Source: UM-FILTER-49-7 sp964599895 (GTDB lineage: Bacteria > Acidobacteriota > Holophagae > Thermotomaculales > Thermotomaculaceae). Taken from it: 6,924 bases of DNA. The notes under the pieces are model-generated. The model saw only the letters and a list, made by a program, of their open reading frames with translations, was not told where the DNA came from and made no database searches. The position numbers and the translations under genes were made by a program. Where the stretch lies: contig CAZRHT010000088.1 of NCBI GenBank assembly GCA_964599895.1, positions 1 through 6,924 of the forward strand. The letters run 5' to 3'. Below are positions 1 to 5,495 of the stretch, piece by piece (within the stretch, counting starts at the first letter, position 1; each line of letters starts with the position of its first letter).

Positions 1-12
1 ACAATTTGTATC

Positions 13-30
13 CGGCCACCAAAGGTGCCG
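13..30. repeat. Hairpin at the left edge with flanking AATTTGT
   Basis: CGGCCACC-AAA-GGTGCCG pairs with one bulged C. It is bracketed by AATTTGTA (3-10) and AATTTGTGA (32-40). This repeats the plan seen at 6887-6924, where the bracket is GTGATTTGTG. The left edge may cut through a longer repeat cluster. Confidence 0.5.
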
Positions 31-36
31 TAATTT

Positions 37-119
37 GTGAATCGTGACTTGTGATTAGTGACTTGTTAAATCAGGGAAATTCTCCATTCCCTGCCTTTTC
101 ATCACCCATCACTCATCAC
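37..119. repeat. GTGANNN heptad repeats, left flank
   Basis: Bases 37-71 read in steps of seven: GTGAATC, GTGACTT, GTGATTA, GTGACTT, then a degenerate GTTAAAT. Bases 99-119 are three heptads of the opposite polarity (TCATCAC, CCATCAC, TCATCAC). Between them lies an AGGGAA/TTCCCT hairpin (73-92). The two heptad blocks can therefore pair with each other around the hairpin. Confidence 0.8.
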
Positions 120-293
120 GGTCTCACCTCGTGAAACTCATCACTCAGCGCCGCACTTCTTCTTCAGATCTGCTTCAAATTTTGGATTAACTTCTGCTTT
201 CAGCTCCTTAGCCTTTTTATATGCTTTAACTGCTTCCTTACAATTTCCCTCCATGAACCAGCAAACCGCGAGGTTAGCATATGTGTCTTTGAA
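44..293 (-). repeat. Left arm of long inverted repeat (TPR gene 3' end and flank)
   Basis: This arm matches 1935-2198 in reverse orientation. It spans codons 207-256 of the left TPR gene plus about 97 bp of 3' flank. The coding part has about 13 differences in 150 bp. Bases 218-275 are a perfect 58-bp match to 1953-2010. The flank differs by only two substitutions and one 14-bp deletion. Upstream of codon 207 the similarity drops to ordinary paralogue level. Confidence 0.85.
121..137 (-). terminator. Hairpin 3 nt after the stop of TPR gene A
   Basis: On the minus strand GTTTCAC-GAG-GTGAGAC forms a 7-bp stem with a GAG loop. One pair is G-U where the right-hand copy has G-C, so pairing is kept. 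There is no U-run, so it is not a classical terminator. It may protect the transcript end or help stop transcription together with the hairpin at 73-92. Confidence 0.45.
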
Positions 294-911
294 GGTGGGG
301 TCCGCTTCAATCGCGGCAAGATAGTGTTTTTTTGCTGCCTTCCCATAGCCCGCAGCCAACATCAGATTGCCATATTTGAATTGAAAGAAGGCAGGGTATT
401 TCATCTCTTTGAGCTTTGAATACTCCTCGTTGTAATCTTTAATCACGTCTTTCTTGTTCTTGTAGCTCAATTCCACATTGCCGGAGGTTTCGCTGGCACT
501 CGGATCACGCGCTTTATCCATAGCAAGCCGGGAATTGCCCACATTTGATTCCATTTGCCGAACATAGTCCGTTATTCGTCCCAGCATAAGTGTTTTGTAC
601 TGTTCAAATATTTTCATACTTTCTCTAAAATTTATCTGGGCCTCTTTAAGATTTCCCTTTTGAGTTTCCAGGATTCCAAGGTAACCATAGGCCTGATAAT
701 TCACCTTCATCAATTTTATCGCTTTCTTGAAATTTCTCTCTGCCACTTTGAGGTGACCGGCTTTCAGCGCATTTTCTCCTTTCTTCAGTTGACTCATGGA
801 GTTTGTTTCGAGTCTGTTATAAAACATGGGCCTTATCTGGGCACTCGCTGTGAAGCTGGCCATCAGTGCCAGGGTCATTGTCAAAATTGCAGCAACCTTA
901 TTTTGTTTCAT
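141..911 (-). CDS. Exported TPR-repeat protein (paralogue A)
   Basis: This 256-residue protein is predicted to be exported and to act as a protein-binding scaffold in the periplasm; its partner is unknown. Residues 1-24 form a Sec signal peptide (MKQNK, hydrophobic core, TASA then Q25), with no lipobox cysteine. Helical TPR-like repeats fall at about 40-73, 74-107, 177-208 and 209-242, with typical small/large spacing (A..Y.YLG, A...F..AI). A less conserved linker lies at about 130-165. Three cysteines (217, 224, 253) are shared with the paralogue at 1317-2087 and could form a disulfide after export. The ATG is preceded by GGGGGAG at 915-921, only 3 nt away. A strong sigma-70-type promoter lies upstream at 1023-1051. 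The gene aligns end to end with its divergent neighbour, about 164 of 256 identical by hand count and 43 of the last 46. TPR identity is well supported; the function is not known. Confidence 0.85.
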   Translation of the reverse strand: MKQNKVAAILTMTLALMASFTASAQIRPMFYNRLETNSMSQLKKGENALKAGHLKVAERNFKKAIKLMKVNYQAYGYLGILETQKGNLKEAQINFRESMKIFEQYKTLMLGRITDYVRQMESNVGNSRLAMDKARDPSASETSGNVELSYKNKKDVIKDYNEEYSKLKEMKYPAFFQFKYGNLMLAAGYGKAAKKHYLAAIEADPTFKDTYANLAVCWFMEGNCKEAVKAYKKAKELKAEVNPKFEADLKKKCGAE

Positions 912-1022
912 CTGCTCCCCCGTTTAATGACTGCCGATAAATGGCATTGTCCTGAATAAATTATCACCGAGTAACACCTCGCAAATATGTCATTCTATTA
1001 AAACATAGAAAAGCCATATAAG

Positions 1023-1051
1023 ATTATACGGCAAAATGAGTGGAATGTTAA
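1023..1051 (-). promoter_or_regulatory. Sigma-70-type promoter for TPR gene A
   Basis: Read on the minus strand, TTAACA (1051-1046; 5 of 6 to the -35 consensus) is separated by exactly 17 bp from TATAAT (1028-1023; perfect -10). Transcription would start near 1016, leaving a leader of about 105 nt before the ATG at 911. This is the best promoter match I found in the window. Confidence 0.7.
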
Positions 1052-1069
1052 ATGCTAAGCCCCCATCGG

Positions 1070-1080
1070 GTAACTGTTAC
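1070..1080. promoter_or_regulatory. Perfect 11-bp palindrome, possible operator
   Basis: GTAACTGTTAC is a perfect inverted repeat of 5 bp arms around one base. Its centre is about 59 bp upstream of the predicted start of the left gene's transcript, a position where a dimeric activator could act. A short palindrome can arise by chance, so the regulatory role is inferred. Confidence 0.3.
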
Positions 1081-1231
1081 TGATGACAAGTGATTCGTGA
1101 TCAGAAGAATCAGAGAATTGACCTGCTCGTTGTGTCTGCTTCTCTTTTCCAAACTTAAACTTATCCGGTCAGAACACATCTCCTTTTCCATTCCCCATAC
1201 TCAGGTTTGTCCTTTTTGTGTCTCAAGAGGA

Positions 1232-1247
1232 TGGCATATTTTTCGCA
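1232..1247 (+). promoter_or_regulatory. Sigma-54-like -24/-12 site for TPR gene B
   Basis: TGGCATATTTTTCGCA fits the sigma-54 pattern TGGCAYR-N4-TTGCA at every fixed position except one (C at 1244 in place of T). The diagnostic GG (1233-1234) and GC (1245-1246) are separated by the required 10 bp. Transcription would start near 1258, about 59 nt before the ATG. No activator gene or clear enhancer is visible here. A nearby TTGACT (1258-1263) lacks a good -10 at the right distance. Confidence 0.4.
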
Positions 1248-1304
1248 ACTTAAGTTTTTGACTATATTACGCTAGACAATCCAATGTTCTGGTAAATTAA
1301 AAAA

Positions 1305-1311
1305 GGGGAGG
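1305..1311 (+). promoter_or_regulatory. Ribosome-binding site of TPR gene B
   Basis: GGGGAGG lies 5 nt before the ATG at 1317 and fixes this start over any downstream methionine. Confidence 0.8.
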
Positions 1312-1316
1312 AACAG

Positions 1317-2087
1317 ATGAAGCAGAGAAAACAAACTCTACTGTTGGTAATGGCCCTGGCAATGGTAATCAGCTATGCGGTGAAGGCACAGTCGATACAC
1401 AAACTGTACAACAGACCTGAGACAAGTTCGATGAATGAACTGAAGAAGGGTGAAAAGGCACTGGCTGCCGGGAACCTTGAAAAGGCGGACGCCCATTTCA
1501 TGGAAGCAATCAAATTGATGAAGGTTAATTATCAGGCCTATGCCTACATTGGTATTATTGAGGCACGGAAGGGAGATCTCAAAACTGCACAGATGAGATT
1601 CCAGGAAAGTCTGAGAATGTTTGAGCCCCATAAGACACTCCTTCTGGAAAGATTGACGCAATATATTCGGGCATTTGAAACAAATGTGGGTAACTCCCGC
1701 CTTGCTGTGGACAGAGCTCATTCTCCGGGTGGTGCTGAGAATGCCTCAGGCGTGGAGGCAAAGTACAGCTCCAGAAAGAATATAATTAATTCATATAACA
1801 AGGAATATTCAAAACTCAAAGAGATGAAATACCCTGCCTTCTTTCACTTCAAATACGGTAACGTGCTTCTGGCCGCTGGACATGAAATGGCAGCGAAATC
1901 GCAGTATCTTTCAGCTGTGGAATCAGATCCGTCGTTCAAAGATACATATGGCAACCTCGCGGTTTGCTGGTTCATGGAGGGAAATTGTAAGGAAGCAGTT
2001 AAAGCATATAAGAAGGCCAAGGAATTGAAAGCGGAAGTCAATCCAGATTTTGAAGCAGAGCTGAAGAAGAAATGCGGCGCTGAGTGA
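1317..2087 (+). CDS. Exported TPR-repeat protein (paralogue B)
   Basis: This is the divergent paralogue of the protein at 141-911, the same length (256 residues) with no gaps in the alignment. The signal peptide covers residues 1-24 (MKQRK, leucine-rich core, AVKA then Q25), so it should be periplasmic. TPR-like helix pairs lie at about 40-73, 74-107, 177-208 and 209-242. Patches identical to the paralogue include AIKLMKVNYQAY, NVGNSRLA, EYSKLKEMKYPAFF and nearly all of residues 207-256. Residues 128-160 are the most divergent. Cysteines 217, 224 and 253 are conserved. The start is fixed by GGGGAGG at 1305-1311, 5 nt before the ATG. The gene runs convergently toward lptD with a 153-bp spacer full of repeats. 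TPR proteins usually mediate protein-protein contacts; no specific role can be read from the sequence. Proximity to lptD hints at an envelope role, but this is only inference. Confidence 0.85.
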   Translation: MKQRKQTLLLVMALAMVISYAVKAQSIHKLYNRPETSSMNELKKGEKALAAGNLEKADAHFMEAIKLMKVNYQAYAYIGIIEARKGDLKTAQMRFQESLRMFEPHKTLLLERLTQYIRAFETNVGNSRLAVDRAHSPGGAENASGVEAKYSSRKNIINSYNKEYSKLKEMKYPAFFHFKYGNVLLAAGHEMAAKSQYLSAVESDPSFKDTYGNLAVCWFMEGNCKEAVKAYKKAKELKAEVNPDFEAELKKKCGAE

Positions 2088-2198
2088 TGAGTCTCACGAG
2101 GTGAGACCGTGATGAGTGATGGGTGATGAGTGATGGGTGATGAAAAGGCAGGGAATTGAGAATTTCCCTGATTTAACAAGTCACTAATCACAAGTCAC
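1935..2198 (+). repeat. Right arm of long inverted repeat
   Basis: This is the partner of 44-293. It is 14 bp longer because it has an extra GTGATGAGTGATGG unit (five GTGATGR heptads at 2109-2143, against three in the left arm). The non-coding flank is better conserved than most of the coding part. Confidence 0.85.
2091..2107 (+). terminator. Hairpin 3 nt after the stop of TPR gene B
   Basis: GTCTCAC-GAG-GTGAGAC is a perfect 7-bp stem with a GAG loop. A second hairpin (AGGGAA at 2150-2155, TTCCCT at 2164-2169) follows 42 bp later. Neither has a good U-run. A role at the 3' end of the mRNA is likely, but true termination is unproven. Confidence 0.45.
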
Positions 2199-2205
2199 TA
2201 GTCAC
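2109..2205. repeat. GTGANNN heptad repeats, right flank
   Basis: Five plus-strand heptads (2109-2143, alternating GTGATGA and GTGATGG) are followed by an AGGGAA/TTCCCT hairpin (2150-2169). Opposite-polarity heptads follow: degenerate TAACAAG at 2174, then TCACTAA, TCACAAG, TCACTAG and TCAC up to 2205. The 7-bp phase holds through each block. Confidence 0.8.
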
Positions 2206-2233
2206 GCACCGAAGGTGCTCGGCGTCCGCGCCG
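2206..2233. terminator. Two short hairpins between TPR gene B and lptD
   Basis: GCACC-GAA-GGTGC (2206-2218) and CGGCG-TCCG-CGCCG (2220-2233) are adjacent 5-bp stems just after the lptD stop, read from the minus strand. They lie between convergent genes and could work in both directions. No T-run follows on either strand, so a Rho-independent terminator is not assured. Confidence 0.4.
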
Positions 2234-2240
2234 CAGTTTT

Positions 2241-4226
2241 TTACAGTCCCAGGCGATACTTGACCATTTCTCCGATATTCCGCAGAACCAGTGAAATGAC
2301 GAACTCATTGGTCGTAACGGTACTGTAAGAGTTGTTCCGATAGGTAATATTCATACCGATACAGTCCCGGTAGTAGCGGATCTGGATCATCTTGTAGCGG
2401 TAATCACTCAGTTTGAAGTCATAATCCGCAGTGAAACTTGCGGTCCAGTTCTCGCTGAGATGCCCCTGGATAGAGGCGATCAATGAATCACGGACATCGT
2501 TTTCCCCAAAGGTAAAGGCCCTCAGATACGAAGCGGATATGTGTTCCCCAAGGTTGGCGGTAAACATCATCCGGTCCACCGTGTTCAGTGCCGGGTCGTA
2601 GCGGGCGTCCAGACTGAAACTCACACCACTGGAAAACGGCATTCTGAGGTAGCCCACAAGGGGGCTGGTTTCTGATGTCTGAGTTGTGTCATTGGGGTTA
2701 TGATAGTTGTTGTGGGACAGGTTGCGGGTAACATACAGGCCGCCGATTGCAGTTGTGTTCCCCGAACTCAAAGTTGATTCCACGCCCAGGCTGCCGTACA
2801 TGCCGTCCGGCAGGATATAGTCTTCGCTATCATTAATGAATTCCGGAAATGTTTCGCTTGCATTGTGGTAACCCAGTCCCGCGAAAAACTGTACCCGGTG
2901 AATCGTCGAACCATACTGCCGCTCAAGGGCAGGGGTGAACAGCTTCACTTCCCCCAGGAAGGAAGAATAGTTATTTAGTGCAGAATTGTTGCCGTAGCCA
3001 TGGAATGCGGCCTGGAACCGATCCACCACAGTGAAACTCCCAAGTGCAAAATTCCGGGTGGCTTCCCCTTTTACAAAACTGCTCAGAAAACTCGAATCAT
3101 CCAGGTTTGGATTCAGAACATTCCCCGCACCGGCGTCCAATCGAACGCGGTGTCCCGCAAGGGTCAGTGCGCGGCTGGAAAAGCGAATTTCAGGGAGATC
3201 ATTAAAAGTCTTTTCTCCGTCTGTAAACAGAATGTTCCGCCTCGTTGCCGCCACAGTAAACTGGAAATGGGGACGATTCATTTCATATGAAAAATCAGTA
3301 AAATAGCTCCTCATCGCAAGGTCATAGGCACGGAAAGTGAAATCACGGATCAGGTTGAAATCATCCCCTTCGAAACTCTGGAGACGAATCTTGTCTCCCG
3401 ATGGCAGATAATAGTGGTAGCTGCCGTCAAAAAAGCTGCGTCTTTCCCCTTTCAACTTGTCACTGATCGTGTACACGTAGAATTCCCCGAATTCGCCGGG
3501 CTTCCTTGCAAGGCGATATTCAAAACCCTGACCCGTGCCCGCTTTGGAATAATAGTCCAGCGTGTAAGTGGCATCCATGGAGTCACCGATCGGGATAAAC
3601 AGGCTCTGTTGATAGTTAAAGCCATGCTTTGAAGAATTCCCGATTTCCGGGAGGAGAAGTCCGAAAGTACGTTTCATTTTTGCGGGATAGATGAACTTCG
3701 GCAGGTACATGTAGTGATGGTTCCCAACCCGGAAAGTCAGGTTGTCAAAAAAAGCGTAGCCTTCCTTTCTCACCTTGATCTGACTGGCATCGAATGACCA
3801 CTTTTCACAGCACTCCGGGCAGGTGGTCATGGATCCATCCACCAGGTGGTAACGGTCATTGCCGAGATAATGAATCTCCCTTGCACGGAACACAAAATCC
3901 TGACTGAGCACAACGCTGCCATTGCTAATGTTGGCTGTGCCTTTTTCCGTGAAATATTCCATCCTGTCACCGGTGAACTTGCCGTCTGCCATTTCTCCAT
4001 GGACATTTCCCTCAGCCACAACTCGTTTTTCTTTCTTGTAAATAGTAATTAGGTCCCCGTGAATCGTGACCTTCTCCGACTGAACAGTGGCAGATCCCAC
4101 CAGCGAGATAATTTCCTTCTTTGTGTCAGAATGGACCTCGTCCGCCGTGATATTCAGGTTATCAGCAAATCCGTTTGCTACAGGAAAAGCGAGGCAGACA
4201 ATCAGCAGCAGCAGCCGTCTCATCAT
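2241..4226 (-). CDS. lptD: LPS-assembly outer-membrane protein LptD
   Basis: LptD is the outer-membrane beta-barrel that, with the plug lipoprotein LptE, places lipopolysaccharide in the outer leaflet. The protein has 661 residues, shorter than the 750-800 common in Proteobacteria. A signal peptide (1-21, NGFA before D22) is followed by an OstA/LptA-like beta-jellyroll at about 24-115 (repeated ITADEV, VTIHGDLITIY and FTGDRMEYF strands). The LptD-typical WSFDASQIKV and YLPKFIYP stretch follows at 143-181, then a barrel of alternating strands to residue 661. Cysteines 136, 139 and 140 (TTCPECC) and 622 (YYRDCIGMNITYR) match the two regions that form the inter-domain disulfides in E. coli LptD, but there is no equivalent of the E. 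coli N-terminal Cys31. The final residue is Leu, not the usual aromatic. Start: ATGATG at 4226-4221, with GGAG at 4232-4235 lying 5 nt before the first ATG. The start overlaps the upstream stop (ATGA), implying translational coupling. No lptE is visible here. Confidence 0.9.
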   Translation of the reverse strand: MMRRLLLLIVCLAFPVANGFADNLNITADEVHSDTKKEIISLVGSATVQSEKVTIHGDLITIYKKEKRVVAEGNVHGEMADGKFTGDRMEYFTEKGTANISNGSVVLSQDFVFRAREIHYLGNDRYHLVDGSMTTCPECCEKWSFDASQIKVRKEGYAFFDNLTFRVGNHHYMYLPKFIYPAKMKRTFGLLLPEIGNSSKHGFNYQQSLFIPIGDSMDATYTLDYYSKAGTGQGFEYRLARKPGEFGEFYVYTISDKLKGERRSFFDGSYHYYLPSGDKIRLQSFEGDDFNLIRDFTFRAYDLAMRSYFTDFSYEMNRPHFQFTVAATRRNILFTDGEKTFNDLPEIRFSSRALTLAGHRVRLDAGAGNVLNPNLDDSSFLSSFVKGEATRNFALGSFTVVDRFQAAFHGYGNNSALNNYSSFLGEVKLFTPALERQYGSTIHRVQFFAGLGYHNASETFPEFINDSEDYILPDGMYGSLGVESTLSSGNTTAIGGLYVTRNLSHNNYHNPNDTTQTSETSPLVGYLRMPFSSGVSFSLDARYDPALNTVDRMMFTANLGEHISASYLRAFTFGENDVRDSLIASIQGHLSENWTASFTADYDFKLSDYRYKMIQIRYYRDCIGMNITYRNNSYSTVTTNEFVISLVLRNIGEMVKYRLGL

Positions 4227-4819
4227 CTAATCTCCGTTCTTTTCAGCTTATAGGGAAATCTGAAGGCAAGGGGTTTCCCACCGATGGACATGGCATCAAG
4301 CTTGATCACACATTCTTTCGCCTTCTCCTTGAAATTGCGAAAAATAAGATAAGCGTCCTTCTCCACTCCGTTCTTGAGGGGAGAGCAGAAGTCAAGCAGA
4401 TCATCCTGCAGAATGCCTTTGAACTCGGATTCCTGATACATCTTCCCCAGCATCCGGTAGAGTTCATCATAATTCAGGGGTTTGCGAAACTCCCGCCGAT
4501 CATTAAGTGCTGAAAAGAAAATGGGATTTACCTCAAGCGGTTGCCCGGAACGATTCCGAACGGTAATGCGAAAATAAAAGAAATAAGTGTCCGGTTCTGC
4601 CTGGAAAAGCTCAAATTTATTTGCAAAATCCGGTTTGTGGACCTGCTCCAGCGAAACCGTAACACCCTTGGACGAAATAATCACCCGCTTTCCGATCGTA
4701 AACGACAGGGGTGTTGTTACCGGTTCAAATTCAAAGGTATAGCGATGCTCTCGGGCCATCCCGGGCGCCGCCATAAAAAAACACAGTGCCAGAAGGGCTA
4801 AAACCGGTCTTTTCGTCAC
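4223..4819 (-). CDS. Unknown exported protein between ktrA and lptD
   Basis: I do not recognise this 198-residue protein. It begins with a plausible Sec signal peptide (MTKRP, hydrophobic 6-19, AAPGMA before R23), so the mature part should be periplasmic. Residues 25-105 are rich in beta strands, with a FYFRITVRNRSGQPLEVNP stretch at 81-99 that resembles an immunoglobulin-like sandwich strand pair; this fold is inferred only. Residues 113-143 are predicted helical (YDELYRMLGKMYQ), followed by further strands ending in a basic tail. Cysteines 145 and 170 could pair. The start is GTG, supported by AGGAG 6 nt upstream. The start overlaps the ktrA stop by 4 bp (GTGA) and the stop overlaps the lptD start by 4 bp (ATGA). 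This gene therefore sits inside a coupled operon, and a role in the envelope alongside LptD is the simplest guess. Confidence 0.8.
   Translation of the reverse strand: MTKRPVLALLALCFFMAAPGMAREHRYTFEFEPVTTPLSFTIGKRVIISSKGVTVSLEQVHKPDFANKFELFQAEPDTYFFYFRITVRNRSGQPLEVNPIFFSALNDRREFRKPLNYDELYRMLGKMYQESEFKGILQDDLLDFCSPLKNGVEKDAYLIFRNFKEKAKECVIKLDAMSIGGKPLAFRFPYKLKRTEIR
4232..4235 (-). promoter_or_regulatory. Ribosome-binding site of lptD
   Basis: GGAG on the minus strand is 5 nt from the first ATG (4226) and 8 nt from the second (4223). Both starts are usable and differ by one methionine. The first gives the ATGA overlap with the upstream stop, the second a TGATG overlap. Confidence 0.55.
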
Positions 4820-5481
4820 TTGGTGCTCCTCTCCACAAGGGCGTTAATATGTTCATCTTTCCCCACCACCGTCATAATGTGATGGGATTCAATCACTGTA
4901 TCGATGTAGGGTAGAATGGTGATCTCGTCCTCGTTCTCCCTGTGTTTCAGCGCGATCACATAAATGTGGTACATCTTACGTAAATCCAGCTCAATCATAT
5001 TCTTGCCGATAAATTCGGGCAGCGGCTCAATATCCTTGATACTGTAATCCGCGGACAGGGACAGAATGTCGGCCATATTCTTGTTGATCAGGTTGCGGCC
5101 GGTCCTCTCTGCCATATCCCGTTCGGGAAACACAATCTCATGTGCGCCGATGGCCCGCAAAATCTCCGCGTGGTCATCATTGACCGCCTTTACAATAATC
5201 TTCCGGATGCCCATCTGGGACAGATGCAGAACGCAGAGGATGCTGGGCTCAATACTCTCACCGATGCTCACCACCGCGGCATCCACATTCTTCGGAATTA
5301 CTGTTTCCAATACATCCCGATCCCGGACATCACCCACAAACGCCTGCGTAACCTTGTCGCTGATGGCATTTACCTGTTCCTGAAGGAGATCCACGGCGAC
5401 AACCTGAACCCCGTTCCTGGACAGATATTCTGCCAGATGCGACCCGAATTGTCCCAGCCCGATAATGCAAATTGATTTCAT
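4816..5481 (-). CDS. ktrA: KtrA/TrkA-type potassium channel regulatory subunit (RCK)
   Basis: This cytoplasmic gating subunit would assemble as a ring under the KtrB pore and open or close it according to bound nucleotide. Its 221 residues match the single-RCK KtrA class (about 220) rather than the double-length TrkA of E. coli. Residues 1-135 form the RCK_N Rossmann domain: GLGQFG at 8-13 is the dinucleotide/ATP phosphate loop, D31 at the end of strand 2 (VVAVD) contacts ribose, GD at 50-51 follows, and GAHEIVFPERDMAERTGRNL at 112-131 is the family signature. E120 may correspond to the glutamate that binds a divalent cation in Bacillus KtrA. Residues 140-221 form the RCK_C ligand-binding domain; which ligand it binds cannot be read here. 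The ATG has AGGAG 5 nt upstream and lies 14 nt after the ktrB stop, so the two are co-transcribed. Confidence 0.93.
   Translation of the reverse strand: MKSICIIGLGQFGSHLAEYLSRNGVQVVAVDLLQEQVNAISDKVTQAFVGDVRDRDVLETVIPKNVDAAVVSIGESIEPSILCVLHLSQMGIRKIIVKAVNDDHAEILRAIGAHEIVFPERDMAERTGRNLINKNMADILSLSADYSIKDIEPLPEFIGKNMIELDLRKMYHIYVIALKHRENEDEITILPYIDTVIESHHIMTVVGKDEHINALVERSTK
4826..4830 (-). promoter_or_regulatory. Ribosome-binding site that selects a GTG start
   Basis: On the minus strand AGGAG stands 6 nt before the GTG at 4819-4817, inside the end of ktrA. It supports GTG as the start of the unknown exported protein and gives a GTGA overlap with the ktrA stop. Confidence 0.7.
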
Positions 5482-5495
5482 GACAACTCCTAAAC

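Larger units (their letters stand above)
912..1316. other. Divergent intergenic region between the two TPR genes
   Basis: This 405-bp spacer has no convincing gene on either strand. It holds the leader and promoter of the left gene (1023-1051), a perfect 11-bp palindrome (1070-1080), a short GTGA-heptad fragment (GTGATTC then GTGATCA at 1090-1103, inside CTGAT...ATCAG arms at 1080-1104), a pyrimidine-rich stretch at about 1130-1220 and a sigma-54-like site (1232-1247) before the right gene. Unlike the 3' flanks, the upstream regions of the two paralogues do not look alike apart from the purine-rich ribosome-binding sites. Confidence 0.7.

Noticed and set aside
37..119. CRISPR array
   Set aside because: The repeats are 7-bp tandem units without spacers of uniform length, and no cas genes are present.
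555..959. 134-codon open frame on the plus strand opposite the left TPR gene
   Set aside because: It is antisense to a well-supported secreted TPR gene, has no recognisable domain, and extends into the leader of that gene.
1258..1286. Sigma-70 promoter using TTGACT for the right TPR gene
   Set aside because: The hexamer 17 bp downstream is CCAATG, a poor -10, and shifting by a base either way does not improve it.
1844..2191. 115-codon minus-strand frame covering the end of the right TPR gene and its repeats
   Set aside because: It is antisense to conserved coding sequence, and its N-terminal part is translated heptad repeat.
44..2198. Transposon or insertion sequence with terminal inverted repeats
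   Set aside because: The inverted arms are the ends of two paralogous genes. There is no transposase, no target-site duplication that I can see, and the arms include coding sequence.
4175..4513. 112-codon open frame on the plus strand across the lptD/unknown-gene junction
   Set aside because: It overlaps two supported genes on the other strand, and its product has no family-like features.
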